From: Sphingobium jiangsuense
GTDB lineage: Bacteria > Pseudomonadota > Alphaproteobacteria > Sphingomonadales > Sphingomonadaceae
Direction: 5' to 3'
DNA: 64,000 nt
Assembly: GCF_014196495.1 (NCBI RefSeq)
Contig: NZ_JACIDT010000008.1
Location: forward strand, 124,001-188,000
Positions 52,044 through 60,716 of this stretch are shown here, in pieces; positions within the stretch are counted from its first letter, which is position 1, and each line of letters opens with the position of its first letter. Position numbers and translations under genes: made by a program. Below the pieces are notes generated by a model. The model saw only the letters and a list, made by a program, of their open reading frames with translations. It searched no databases and was not told the origin of the DNA.

Positions 52044-53480
52044 ATGCTGACCGCCGCCGTGATCGGCGCGGGCATGGCGGGCATTCTGGCCGCGATCCGT
52101 CTCGATCAAAGCGGCATTGCCTGCGACGTTTACGAAAAAGGCGACAGTGTCGGCGGCACATGGCGCGAGAACACCTATCCCGGCATCGCCTGCGATGTCG
52201 CCGCGCATTGGTACACCTATAATTTCGCGCGCAATCCGGAATGGGATTCGCTCATGGCGAAGGGCGAGGATATCCGCGCCTATTTCGAACATGTGGCGAG
52301 CGATTTCGGCGTGCTGGAAAAAATACGCTTCAACGATGAAGTGGTTCTGCTTCGCTATGACGCGGGGCGCTGGCATCTGGAGACGGCATCGGGCCACAGG
52401 GCCGATTACGATATCGTAATCGCGGCGACCGGTGTTCTCCATCACCCCAATATTCCCGATTTTGCGGGCATCGACACGTTCAGGGGGGCCGTTTTTCACT
52501 CCGCGCGCTGGGACCATGGCGTGCCGCTGGATGGGAAGAATATCGGCATCATCGGCAATGGTTCCACAGCGGCACAACTGGTCAGCGCGTTGGTCGAAGG
52601 CGCGAAGCGGCTGGACCTGTATCAGCGTACGGCGCAATGGGTGATGCCGCGAGACAACATCCCCTATTCGGAGGAAGAGAAGGCGCTGTTCCGGAAAGAT
52701 CCCGCCGCGCTCGAAGCGCTGATCCGGGAACTGCGGTCCAAGACGCTCAATGGGTATGCGGCCGCGGTCATCGACGTGAGTTCGCCGGAATATCGGGCGC
52801 TGGAACAGGTGGCGCAGGACAATCTCGCGACGGTAAAGGACGCCGCGCTGCGGGAACGGCTCACCCCCGATTACAAGGTGGCCTGCAAGCGGCTGGTCAT
52901 TTCCAGCACCTTCTACGACGCCATCCAGCATCCCAACGCCAGATTGGTCACCAGCCCGATCGAACGGATCGAGCCTGAAGGCGTGCGCACGGCGGACGGC
53001 AATCTGCACGAACTGGATGTTCTGGTGCTGGCGACGGGGTTTCAGGTGGACCGTTTCATCCGCCCGACCCGCGTCATCGGGCCTGGGGGTCTCGATCTTG
53101 ACGATGTGTGGGCGGAGGGGCCGCTGGCCTATCTTTCGATGAGCGTGGCCGGGTTCCCCAATTTCTTCCTGCTCAACGGCCCCAACAGCCCGGTCGGGAA
53201 TTTCTCTCTGGTGGAAGTGGCGCAGCATCAGATCGAATATATCCTCCAGCTTGTCGATGGCATTCGCACGGGCCACTACAGGGAAATCGCCGCCACGCCC
53301 GAAGCGATGCGCCGTTTCGAGGAAGAGCGCTGCGAAGCGGCGAAAAAGACCGTGTGGGTTACCGGATGCGATAGCTGGTATCTCGACAAGAAGGGTGTGC
53401 CGGCCTCGTGGACATTTTCCTATGACCGCTTCGTACAGGAGGCCGCGCATCCCAGGATGCAGGATTATGAAACGCGGTAA
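52044..53480 (+). CDS. flavin monooxygenase, Baeyer-Villiger type
   Basis: 478 aa from ATG 52044 (MLTAAVIGAGMAGILAA), chosen because AAGGA precedes it and it starts right at the FAD strand; ATG 51942 and GTG 51990 are in-frame alternatives. FAD motif GAGMAG (8-13), the BVMO fingerprint F-R-G-A-V-F-H-S-A-R-W-D (146-157), and NADPH motif GNGSTA. It inserts oxygen next to a ketone to form an ester or lactone. First gene of the long operon to 59514. This step would give lactone or hydroxy-acid products, which suits the later acyl-CoA enzymes. Confidence 0.92.
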   Translation: MLTAAVIGAGMAGILAAIRLDQSGIACDVYEKGDSVGGTWRENTYPGIACDVAAHWYTYNFARNPEWDSLMAKGEDIRAYFEHVASDFGVLEKIRFNDEVVLLRYDAGRWHLETASGHRADYDIVIAATGVLHHPNIPDFAGIDTFRGAVFHSARWDHGVPLDGKNIGIIGNGSTAAQLVSALVEGAKRLDLYQRTAQWVMPRDNIPYSEEEKALFRKDPAALEALIRELRSKTLNGYAAAVIDVSSPEYRALEQVAQDNLATVKDAALRERLTPDYKVACKRLVISSTFYDAIQHPNARLVTSPIERIEPEGVRTADGNLHELDVLVLATGFQVDRFIRPTRVIGPGGLDLDDVWAEGPLAYLSMSVAGFPNFFLLNGPNSPVGNFSLVEVAQHQIEYILQLVDGIRTGHYREIAATPEAMRRFEEERCEAAKKTVWVTGCDSWYLDKKGVPASWTFSYDRFVQEAAHPRMQDYETR

Positions 53481-53521
53481 ATCAGACGAAGGACAAGGCG
53501 AAAAACCGGAAAGGAGGGCAG

Positions 53522-53926
53522 ATGCAGATGGTCAGCCGTGAAACGATAGAAAGGGCATTGAGCGCGCTGAACGCCGCGGAAAATGCCCGCGCGCAGACCA
53601 GCGCCGAAGAGGTCAGCGCCGGCATCGACAAGCTGATGTCGCCCGATGTCGAAGGGTGGCGCAACGGCGTTCATGTTCCGGACCGTGCGACCGAACGGGC
53701 GGTGGAAACCCGCGCCTTCGGGGCGCTGCCCGATTATTTCCGCACGATCGAGCGCGTGATCATCGATCCGCCCTTCGCGGCGACCGGCTGGACTATCCGC
53801 GGCTCGTTTGAGGGGCAGCCCGTCGAGGCGCCCGGATCGTCGCAGTTCGAATTCGGGGAGGACGGCCTGATCCGCCGGTACTGGATGAACTTCAATCCCG
53901 AAGACTTTTTCTACCGCAAGGGGTGA
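53522..53926 (+). CDS. SnoaL-like (NTF2-fold) protein
   Basis: 134 aa. MQMVSRETIERALSALNAAENARAQTS leads into an NTF2-like sheet (GWRNGVHVPDRATERAVE, YFRTIERVIIDPPFAATGWTIRGSFEG, GLIRRYWMNFNPEDFF). No catalytic signature is evident. It lies 41 bp after the monooxygenase and 62 bp before the lipoyl-domain gene, with GGAGGGCAG upstream of ATG 53522. One of four SnoaL-like genes in the window, each next to an oxidising enzyme. Confidence 0.78.
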   Translation: MQMVSRETIERALSALNAAENARAQTSAEEVSAGIDKLMSPDVEGWRNGVHVPDRATERAVETRAFGALPDYFRTIERVIIDPPFAATGWTIRGSFEGQPVEAPGSSQFEFGEDGLIRRYWMNFNPEDFFYRKG

Positions 53927-53988
53927 GAGACGACCTTTCCCGGCGCGCCCGGAACGGCGCCATTTATTGAGACGGAGATTCAGCGCAC

Positions 53989-54228
53989 ATGGCTTTTAGC
54001 GTGGAAATGCCCAGCATCAGCATGGGAGTGACCGAGGCGACCGTGGTCCGATGGCTGAAGGCCGTCGGCGACACGATCGCGCGGGGCGAACCGCTGCTCG
54101 AAATCGAAACGGCCAAATCGACCGTGGAGGTCGAGGCCCCGGTTTCGGGCACGCTTTTCGCCATCAAGGTGGAACCGGACGAGACGGTGGATGTCGGAAC
54201 CGAGATCGCAACCATAGAGGAAGGCTGA
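53989..54228 (+). CDS. free-standing lipoyl-domain protein
   Basis: 79 aa, the length of one lipoyl/biotinyl domain and nothing else. The hairpin turn LEIETAKSTVEVEAPVSG has the modifiable Lys43; the usual ETDKA/S is ETAKS here. Symmetric-half pattern VVRWLKAVGDTIARGE / GTLFAIKVEPDETVDVG is complete. It is immediately followed (3 bp) by E1 alpha and E1 beta genes, where an E2 with a lipoyl arm would be expected. It is therefore probably the acyl carrier of that complex, acting without a fused acyltransferase (inference). Biotin attachment is unlikely since the MKM motif is absent. Confidence 0.88.
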   Translation: MAFSVEMPSISMGVTEATVVRWLKAVGDTIARGEPLLEIETAKSTVEVEAPVSGTLFAIKVEPDETVDVGTEIATIEEG

Positions 54229-54231
54229 GAC

Positions 54232-55209
54232 ATGCTGCTCGACCCCGGCTTTCGGCTGGAAATATACCGGCGCATGGTGCGGATTCGCCTGTTCGAGGAG
54301 GCGATCATCGCCCATCATCCGGTGGGTCATCTCTCGATCGGGCAGGAAGGCGCGATCGTGGGCGCCTGCATGGCGCTGAACGAGGACGATTATGTGACGG
54401 GCACGCATCGCTCCCACGGCCACCCGATCGGCAAGGGCGCCGATCTGCGCCCGCTGATGGCCGAAATCTTCGGCAAGCGCACGGGAATTTGTAAGGGGTT
54501 GGGCGGGTCCATGCACCTGACCGACACGAGCAAGGGCCTGATCTGTGAATCCGCCATTGTCGGAGGCGGGTTTCCGCTGGCGACCGGCGCGGGCCTCAGT
54601 GCGCAGGTCCGGGGGAGCGGCCAGGTCTCGATGTGTTTTTTCGGCGACGGCGCGACCAATCAGGGCACCTTTTCCGAAAGCGTCAACATGGCCGCGATCT
54701 GGAAGCTGCCGGTGATCTATTTCTGCGAAAACAACGGATATGCCGTGACCACCCCCGTGTCCCGATCGCACGGGCAACCGGATATCGCCCGCCGGGCGGA
54801 CGGGTTCGGCATTCCCGGCGTGACGGTGGACGGACAGGATGTGGAGGCCGTTCTGGCGGTCACGCGGGAAGCCGTCTCCCGCGCCCGTGCCGGTGAGGGA
54901 CCGACGCTGATCGAAGCCAGAACCTATCGTTTCGACGAGCATTCCAACCGCCTCGCCATCCCGATCAAATATCGCGAGGAAGAGGAAATCCGGTTTTATC
55001 GCGAAACGCGCGATCCGATCACCCTCTATCGCGTCGTGCTCGCGGAGGCGGGCCTCGGCGATGATCTGGCGTCCGTCGATGCGGAAGTGAGAGAGGCGAT
55101 AAAAGACTGCGTGGCCTTCGCCAAGGACAGTCCCGAACCGGAGATGAGCGATCTCTGGGACAATATGTACAGCAACCCCATCCATCTGCCCGGAAAGCCC
55201 CGTCCGTGA
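54232..55209 (+). CDS. 2-oxoacid dehydrogenase E1 component, alpha subunit
   Basis: 325 aa. ThDP motif FGDGATNQGTFSESVNMAA...CENNGYAVTTP and THRSHGHPIGKG mark an E1 alpha chain of the acetoin/branched-chain type, with diverged sequence compared with the one at 3052. It decarboxylates or cleaves a 2-oxo/ketol substrate and acylates a lipoyl group, most likely that of the protein encoded just upstream. Its TGA stop overlaps the GTG start of E1 beta. Operon position downstream of a Baeyer-Villiger enzyme and upstream of two ACADs suggests a carbon-chain-shortening step. Confidence 0.92.
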   Translation: MLLDPGFRLEIYRRMVRIRLFEEAIIAHHPVGHLSIGQEGAIVGACMALNEDDYVTGTHRSHGHPIGKGADLRPLMAEIFGKRTGICKGLGGSMHLTDTSKGLICESAIVGGGFPLATGAGLSAQVRGSGQVSMCFFGDGATNQGTFSESVNMAAIWKLPVIYFCENNGYAVTTPVSRSHGQPDIARRADGFGIPGVTVDGQDVEAVLAVTREAVSRARAGEGPTLIEARTYRFDEHSNRLAIPIKYREEEEIRFYRETRDPITLYRVVLAEAGLGDDLASVDAEVREAIKDCVAFAKDSPEPEMSDLWDNMYSNPIHLPGKPRP

Positions 55210-56186
55210 ACGAAATCCGCAACGACACGCAGCGCCTGTCCTATCTCCAGGCCATCATCGAGGCGCAGCGAGAGGAGATGCGCCGGGACCCCAATGTGAT
55301 CCTGATGGGCGAGGATATCGCCGTCTATGGCGCGCAGTCCCTTTTCGAAGAATTTGACGCAAGCCGATTGCGCAACACCCCGATTTCCGAAAACAGCTTC
55401 GTGGGCGTCGGGATCGGCGCGGCGTTGACCGGCCTGCGTCCGATCGTGGACCTGACCATTGCCAGCTTTTGCTATCTCGCGTCGGATCAGTTGCTGAACC
55501 AGGCGGCAAAGCTCCGGTTCATGACGGGCGGGCAGCTAAGGGTGCCGTTCGTCATGCGCACCAGCACCTTTTACAATAACCGCACGGCCGCGCAGCATGC
55601 CGACCGGCCCTATCCGCTGTTCATCAACACGCCGGGGGTCAAGGTCATCGCGCCCTCCTGCGCCAGCGACATGAAGGGCCTGCTCAAGTCGGCGATCCGG
55701 GATGACGATCCCGTGGTCGTGTTCGAGGATATCAACCTGTGGGGCAAGAAGGAGGAGGTGCCGACCGATCCGGACTTCCTCATCCCCATCGGCGAAGCGG
55801 CGATCCGGCGCAGCGGAAAGGATGTCACCATCGTCGCCTTCGGCGGCACCGTGTCCCATGCGCTGGCCGCGGCCGAGGCGCTGGCCGTTGACGGCATCGA
55901 GGCGGAGGTGATCGACCTGCGCACGATCGCCCCGATGGACCGCGACGCCATTTTGACGTCCGTCGCCAAGACAGGCAGGCTGGTGATCGCCGATAATTCG
56001 CACAATGTGGGCAGCGTCGCTTCCGAAATCGCCGCGGTGGTGGTGGAAGAGGGCTTTGAAAGCCTGCGCAGGCCGATCCTCCGCGTTACGGCTCCGCAGG
56101 TGCATATACCGTATAACGGCACGCTGGAAAAACAGCTTTTCGTGAGCAAGGACCGCATCGTCGAGGCGGTGCGCATGCTGGTCTGA
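55206..56186 (+). CDS. 2-oxoacid dehydrogenase E1 component, beta subunit
   Basis: 326 aa from GTG 55206, overlapping the E1 alpha stop (GTGA). Typical features: GEDIAVYGAQSLFEEF, ISENSFVGVGIGAALTGLRP, DPVVVFEDINLWG, VIADNSHNVGSVASEIAAVV. Completes the alpha2beta2 E1 with 54232. No E2 acyltransferase or E3 follows; the next gene is GlcG-like. How the acyl group reaches CoA is open: an E2 from elsewhere (for example 551-2020) could serve, or the free lipoyl protein may pass it on. Confidence 0.92.
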   Translation: MNEIRNDTQRLSYLQAIIEAQREEMRRDPNVILMGEDIAVYGAQSLFEEFDASRLRNTPISENSFVGVGIGAALTGLRPIVDLTIASFCYLASDQLLNQAAKLRFMTGGQLRVPFVMRTSTFYNNRTAAQHADRPYPLFINTPGVKVIAPSCASDMKGLLKSAIRDDDPVVVFEDINLWGKKEEVPTDPDFLIPIGEAAIRRSGKDVTIVAFGGTVSHALAAAEALAVDGIEAEVIDLRTIAPMDRDAILTSVAKTGRLVIADNSHNVGSVASEIAAVVVEEGFESLRRPILRVTAPQVHIPYNGTLEKQLFVSKDRIVEAVRMLV

Positions 56187-56223
56187 CCTCATCCCCTATT
56201 CCCATCTTTCAAGGAATGCAGCC

Positions 56224-56646
56224 ATGGCAAACAGTATCGCCCGTCACACCATCACCCAGGAAGCAGCCGATCGCGTGATCGCGGCGGCATCGGCCAAGGC
56301 GGCTGAAATCGGGGTGCCCATGTGCATCGCGATCGTGGACGACGCGGGCACGCTCAAGACTTTCCGCCGCATGGACGGGGCGCCGCTCCTGTCCGTCGAT
56401 ATCGCGATCAACAAGGGATATACCGCCGTTTCCTTCGGCATGCCCAGCCATGCCTGGCATGATTTCATCAAGGATGACGCCCCGCTGCTCCATGGCATTG
56501 TCCACACGCCCCGTCTCGTGGTGTTCGGCGGCGGCTATCCGATCAGGGAAGGCGAGGTCATGATCGGCGGTGTCGGCGTAAGCGGCGGCCATTATCATCA
56601 GGACATGGTGGTGGCCGAAGCGGGCCTCGCCGCCCTGCAAGCCTGA
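56224..56646 (+). CDS. GlcG/HbpS-family protein
   Basis: 140 aa. The family pattern is clear: ITQEAADRVIAAASAKAAEIG, CIAIVDDAGTLKTFRRMDGAPLLSVDIAINKGYTAV-type segment (~34-69), HGIVHTPRLVVFGGG, VMIGGVGVSGG. GlcG-like proteins (DUF336) form octamers; some bind haem, others are accessory proteins in glycolate or aromatic catabolism. Without a signal peptide it should be cytoplasmic. It sits between the E1 genes and two ACADs; its role in the pathway is not known. Confidence 0.87.
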   Translation: MANSIARHTITQEAADRVIAAASAKAAEIGVPMCIAIVDDAGTLKTFRRMDGAPLLSVDIAINKGYTAVSFGMPSHAWHDFIKDDAPLLHGIVHTPRLVVFGGGYPIREGEVMIGGVGVSGGHYHQDMVVAEAGLAALQA

Positions 56647-56669
56647 ACGCGGAGGGCGAGAGAGCGCAG

Positions 56670-57482
56670 ATGGAGGATATTTCGCAGGTCGTGTTCGACT
56701 CCGCCCGGCGTTTGCTGGGCGAACTGGCGGACGGGATGACGCCGGGCGCGCCGCTGTCCGACCGGCAAAGGGCGGATGGCTGGAACCGGATCGAGGAGAT
56801 GGGCCTGCCCCTCGCGCTGATGGACGAGGACAAGGGCGGCTTCGGGCTGCCTCTCGCCGATGCGTTCGAACTGGTGAAGATCTGCGGTCGGCACATCACC
56901 GGCTTTCCCCTGGTGGAGACGATGCTCGCCCACCGATTTGCGGCGGCCAGCGGCAAACCCGCCCCTGACGGCCCGGTGGAGGCGCCGGGCGAACTGCAAA
57001 CGGCGCAGCGCGATTATGCGGCGCTGGCCCGAAGCGCGCAAATGACCGGCGCGCTGGATGCGATCCTGGCCCTGACCATCGCTCATGTATCCGAGCGCAG
57101 GCAATTCGGGCGTCCGCTGTCGGCATTTCAGGCGGTGCAGCATTCGCTCGCCGTTCTCGCCAGCGAGGTGGCGGCAGCACATGCGGCGGCGGATCATGCG
57201 ACAGGCGTGCTCGCGCAGCAGGGGGAGGGGGACGCCTTCACGCTGGCGGTGGGCATCGCCCGTACCCGCATCGGAGAAGCCTGTTCGAAAGCCACCTCTC
57301 TCGGCCATCAATTGCATGGCGCGATGGGATATGCGCGCGAACATCGCCTCCATCTCTACACCACTGCCCTTTGGCGATGGCGGGACGAATTTGGAACGCA
57401 GCTCTTCTGGTCGCGCGAAGTCGGGCAACGGGTGCTTGCCGCCGGAAGGGACCGATTCTGGCTGATGGTGACGGCGGCATGA
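56670..57482 (+). CDS. truncated-architecture acyl-CoA dehydrogenase subunit
   Basis: 270 aa, about 110 fewer than a normal ACAD. The N-terminal helical domain (~1-90, GWNRIEEMGLPLALMDEDKGGFG) and the C-terminal helical domain (~115-270, ERRQFGRPLSAFQAVQHSLAV, GHQLHGAMGYAREH) are both intact, but the middle beta-barrel that contacts flavin and acyl-CoA is missing without a frameshift. It overlaps the next ACAD by ATGA, so a heteromeric ACAD, as known for steroid-degrading FadE/ChsE pairs, is likely. Here the short chain would be structural or supply only part of the FAD site. Confidence 0.82.
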   Translation: MEDISQVVFDSARRLLGELADGMTPGAPLSDRQRADGWNRIEEMGLPLALMDEDKGGFGLPLADAFELVKICGRHITGFPLVETMLAHRFAAASGKPAPDGPVEAPGELQTAQRDYAALARSAQMTGALDAILALTIAHVSERRQFGRPLSAFQAVQHSLAVLASEVAAAHAAADHATGVLAQQGEGDAFTLAVGIARTRIGEACSKATSLGHQLHGAMGYAREHRLHLYTTALWRWRDEFGTQLFWSREVGQRVLAAGRDRFWLMVTAA

Positions 57483-58633
57483 CCCCGCTGACCTTTCCCG
57501 CGCCTGTCGAAAATGCGCGCACCGAAGCCCTGCGCGCGGAAGTGCGCGGCTTCCTTGCCGAAGCGCTCGCGTCGCGCGCGCCGCTTGAGCGCGCCGAAAG
57601 CTGGAACGGCTTCGACCGCGGCTTCAGCCGCGCGATGGGGCAGCGCGGATGGCTGGGCATGACATGGCCCCGGCGCTATGGCGGACAGGAACGCACGGCG
57701 TTCGAACGCTATGTCGTGATCGAGGAAACGCTGGCGGCAGGGGCGCCCGTCGCCGCCCACTGGATCGCGGACCGCCAAAGCGGGCCGACATTGCTCCGCT
57801 ACGGAACCGAGGCGCAGAAGCAGGCCATCCTCCCCCGGATCGCGGCCGGAGAGTGCACCTTCTGCATCGGCATGAGCGAACCCGATGCCGGTTCGGATCT
57901 TGCCGCCGTCCGTACAAGGGCCGACAGGCAAGGGGACGGAAGCTGGCGCGTGAACGGCACGAAATTGTGGACCACCTATGCGCATGAAGCGGACTATATG
58001 ATCCTGTTCTGCCGCACGTCCGGCACGCCGGCGGATCGGCATGAGGGGACCAGCCAGCTTCTGGTCGATATGAAGCATACCCCCGGCCTCACGGTATTTC
58101 CGGTGCACGACCTGATGGGGCAGCATCATTTCAACGAGGTGCATTTCGAGGACGCCCGGCTGCCCGCCGACGCGCTGCTGGGCACGGAAGGCTCAGGCTG
58201 GACACAGGTCATGGGAGAGCTGGCCTATGAACGGTCCGGTCCCGAACGGTTCCTGTCCTCCATCCAGTTGCTGATCGAACTGATCGGCGCGCTGCAAGGC
58301 AGCGAAAACGAGGCGGCGCGGTCCGCCATCGGGCGGCTCTTCTCTCATCTGGTGACGTTGCGCCACATGTCGCGGGGCGTGGCCTCCCTGCTGGAGAAAG
58401 GGGAAAATCCCTCTGTCCATGCCGCCATCGTCAAGGATCTGGGCGCGACATTCGAACAGGATCTGCCGGACATCGCGCGCAGCCTCGTGGATGCCCGGCC
58501 CGATCTGGCCAGCACCAACGATTTCTGCGCGGTGCTGGCCTATACGATCATGGCGTCGCCCGCCTTCTCGCTTCGCGGCGGCACACGGGAAATCCTGCGC
58601 GGCATTATCGCGCGCCAATTGGGGCTGAGGTGA
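57479..58633 (+). CDS. acyl-CoA dehydrogenase
   Basis: 384 aa from ATG 57479, which overlaps the stop of the short ACAD (ATGA); the frame is open upstream only as an antisense-like extension. Full three-domain ACAD: CIGMSEPDAGSDLAAVRT in the middle domain, GTKLWTTYAHEADY, and RGGTREILRGIIARQLGLR at the end. Probable catalytic partner of the 270-aa chain upstream. It dehydrogenates an acyl-CoA with electrons to ETF. Its stop overlaps the possible GTG start of the HMG-CoA-lyase-like gene. Confidence 0.92.
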   Translation: MTPLTFPAPVENARTEALRAEVRGFLAEALASRAPLERAESWNGFDRGFSRAMGQRGWLGMTWPRRYGGQERTAFERYVVIEETLAAGAPVAAHWIADRQSGPTLLRYGTEAQKQAILPRIAAGECTFCIGMSEPDAGSDLAAVRTRADRQGDGSWRVNGTKLWTTYAHEADYMILFCRTSGTPADRHEGTSQLLVDMKHTPGLTVFPVHDLMGQHHFNEVHFEDARLPADALLGTEGSGWTQVMGELAYERSGPERFLSSIQLLIELIGALQGSENEAARSAIGRLFSHLVTLRHMSRGVASLLEKGENPSVHAAIVKDLGATFEQDLPDIARSLVDARPDLASTNDFCAVLAYTIMASPAFSLRGGTREILRGIIARQLGLR

Positions 58634-58638
58634 CAAGG

Positions 58639-59514
58639 ATGATCGAACTGGTGGAAGTCTCCCCGCGTGACGGGTTGCAGAACGAGCCGAAGGTGCTGGA
58701 TGTCGAGACAAGGGTGGAACTGATCGAGCGTGCGATCCGCGCTGGCGCGCGCAGGCTTGAAGTCGCAAGCTTCGTGCGGGCCGATGCGGTTCCGCAGATG
58801 GCCGGCGCCGAAACCGTTATCGCGGCGCTGCGTCCCGGCGCGGCGCGCTATATCGGATTGGTGCTGAACAAGCGGGGCGCCTTGCGCGCGCTTGAAACGC
58901 AGGTCGATGAAATCGGCTTCGTCTGTGTTGCAAGCGACAGCTTCGGCATGCGTAACCAGCGCCAGACCGGGGATCAATCGCTGGCCAATGCCTGCGACGT
59001 GCTCGACCTTGCGCGCAGGGAAGGGCGGGATGCCCATGCGATGGTCGCGGTTGCGTGGGGCTGTCCCTTCGAAGGCCCGACCCCGCCCGACCGGGTCGTC
59101 GACATGGCGCGCGCCCTGGCCGACGCCGGAAGCCTCGAAATCGGGCTGGCCGACACGATCGGCATTGCCCGTCCGGGCGAGGTCGAAAGCCTGACGCGCC
59201 GGGTGGTCGAGGCGGTGGGCGGGTTGCCGGTGCGGGTGCATCTGCACGATACCCGCGGCATGGGCGTGGCCAATGCCCTGGCTGCTGTCCGGGGCGGAGC
59301 CACGGTGATCGATGCCGCGATCGGCGGCACGGGCGGCTGTCCGTTTGCGCCGGGCGCCGCGGGCAATCTGGCGACGGAAGATTTTGCCTATGCCATGAAC
59401 GGCGGTCTCGACCTGGATATCGACAGCGTGATCGACACCGCGAAATGGCTGAACCACGCGCTGTCCCGCGACCGGATGAGCGCGATGGTGAGAGCTTCCA
59501 CCTCGGCCTGCTGA
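58639..59514 (+). CDS. HMG-CoA lyase-like enzyme (DRE-TIM metallolyase)
   Basis: 291 aa from ATG 58639 (GAGG 8 bp upstream; GTG 58630 adds three residues). DRE-TIM barrel: SPRDGLQNEPKVL with the metal-binding Asp, EVASFVRADAVPQMAG, metal histidines in VHLHDTRGMG, and the C-terminal GGCPFAPGAAGNLATED loop with the catalytic Cys. It cleaves 3-hydroxy-3-methylglutaryl-CoA or a larger 3-hydroxy-3-alkyl-acyl-CoA to acetyl-CoA (or acyl-CoA) plus a keto acid. In this operon it implies a methyl-branched (leucine- or terpenoid-like) degradation step. Last gene of the operon. Confidence 0.92.
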   Translation: MIELVEVSPRDGLQNEPKVLDVETRVELIERAIRAGARRLEVASFVRADAVPQMAGAETVIAALRPGAARYIGLVLNKRGALRALETQVDEIGFVCVASDSFGMRNQRQTGDQSLANACDVLDLARREGRDAHAMVAVAWGCPFEGPTPPDRVVDMARALADAGSLEIGLADTIGIARPGEVESLTRRVVEAVGGLPVRVHLHDTRGMGVANALAAVRGGATVIDAAIGGTGGCPFAPGAAGNLATEDFAYAMNGGLDLDIDSVIDTAKWLNHALSRDRMSAMVRASTSAC

Positions 59515-59520
59515 CGCTTG

Positions 59521-59539
59521 CGCGCCGATGTTCGGCGCG
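59521..59539. terminator. hairpin between convergent HMG-CoA-lyase-like and CoA-transferase genes
   Basis: CGCGCCGA (59521-59528), 3-nt loop TGT, TCGGCGCG (59532-59539): perfect 8-bp stem serving both directions in a 41-bp gap. Confidence 0.55.
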
Positions 59540-59555
59540 GCGCGCTCCGCAATCC

Positions 59556-60716
59556 TTACCGGTCGAGCCAGCGCTTGCGGATCTCCTCCGTATCCTGCCC
59601 GATTTCCCGCGGCGCCGCGCGGCGTATGCCTCCGGGCGTGCGCGAAAGCTTGGGGAAGGTGCCCTGCATCTGGATCGGCCCCAGCACCGGATCATCGACC
59701 GTGACGATAGCTTCACGAGCGATGAAGTGCGGGTCTTTCAGCATGTCCTCCGCATCGAGAATGCGTCCCGCGGGCACGCTGTGATCGATCATCAGCGCTT
59801 CCAGTTCATCGACGGTGAACCGTTCGGTCCAGGCGTTGATCAACTCGTCCAGTTCCGCCTGATGGCGCCCTCTGGAAACATGATCCGCATAGCGCGGATC
59901 CTGCGCCAATTCAGGCATTCCCATCGCGTCGGCAAGGCGGGTAAACACGCTGTCCTGATTGGCGCCGATCAGATATTCGCCATCCTTGCAGCGATAGACA
60001 TTGGACGGCGCAATGCCGGGAAGGTGCGAACCGGTGCGATGCCGCTTGTGGCCGGCGACGGTCCATTCCGGGATCAGCCCTTCCATGACCTGCAACACGG
60101 ATTCGTAGAGCGCGACGTCGATAATCTGGCCCTTGCCGCTCTTTTCCCGCTCGTGCATCGCGGCCAGCGCCCCCATGCAGCCATAGGTCGCCGCAAGAGT
60201 GTCGCCGATCGACACCCCCATGCGGGAGGGCGGACGATCGGGTTCGCCCACGATCTTGCGCCATCCCCCCATCGCTTCGGCAATGCCGCCGAAACCGGCG
60301 CGCGTCGCATAGGGGCCGGTCTGGCCATAGCCTGAGACGCGAACGATGATCAGGCGCTCGTTGATCCTGAGCAGATCGTCGGGGGCAAGCGCCCAGCGTT
60401 CCAGCGTTCCGGGCCGAAAATTCTCGATCAATATGTCGGCCTCCGCCGCGAGGCTGCGAACGAGATCCTGCCCTTCGGAGGTCTTGAGATCGGCCGCGAC
60501 CGAATATTTGTTGCGGGCTATCACGCGCCACCATGTCGGCTGGCCGCCTTGCCCCCATGCCCGCATGGGATCGCCACCCCTGGGCGTTTCGATCTTGACG
60601 ACCTCGGCGCCCATGTCCCCCAGGAGCTGGCCGCAAAAAGGGCCTGCGATCAACTGGCCGAGTTCCAGCACCCGCACTCCGGCGAGGGGGCCTCCCTTGT
60701 TTTCCTGTTCAGTCAA
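59556..60716 (-). CDS. CaiB/BaiF-family (type III) CoA-transferase
   Basis: 386 aa from TTG 60716; AAAGGCGG lies upstream and no better start is seen. Type III CoA-transferase features: VLELGQLIAGPFCGQLLGDMGAEVVKIE-type N-terminus (~16-43), NKYSVAADLKT, IENFRPGTLERW, SGYGQTGPYA, and catalytic Asp172 in SIGDTLAA. It exchanges CoA between a donor acyl-CoA and a free acid. Its start overlaps by 8 bp the end of a decayed aldehyde dehydrogenase, suggesting the two were once translationally coupled (aldehyde to acid to CoA ester). Confidence 0.93.
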   Translation of the reverse strand: MTEQENKGGPLAGVRVLELGQLIAGPFCGQLLGDMGAEVVKIETPRGGDPMRAWGQGGQPTWWRVIARNKYSVAADLKTSEGQDLVRSLAAEADILIENFRPGTLERWALAPDDLLRINERLIIVRVSGYGQTGPYATRAGFGGIAEAMGGWRKIVGEPDRPPSRMGVSIGDTLAATYGCMGALAAMHEREKSGKGQIIDVALYESVLQVMEGLIPEWTVAGHKRHRTGSHLPGIAPSNVYRCKDGEYLIGANQDSVFTRLADAMGMPELAQDPRYADHVSRGRHQAELDELINAWTERFTVDELEALMIDHSVPAGRILDAEDMLKDPHFIAREAIVTVDDPVLGPIQMQGTFPKLSRTPGGIRRAAPREIGQDTEEIRKRWLDR

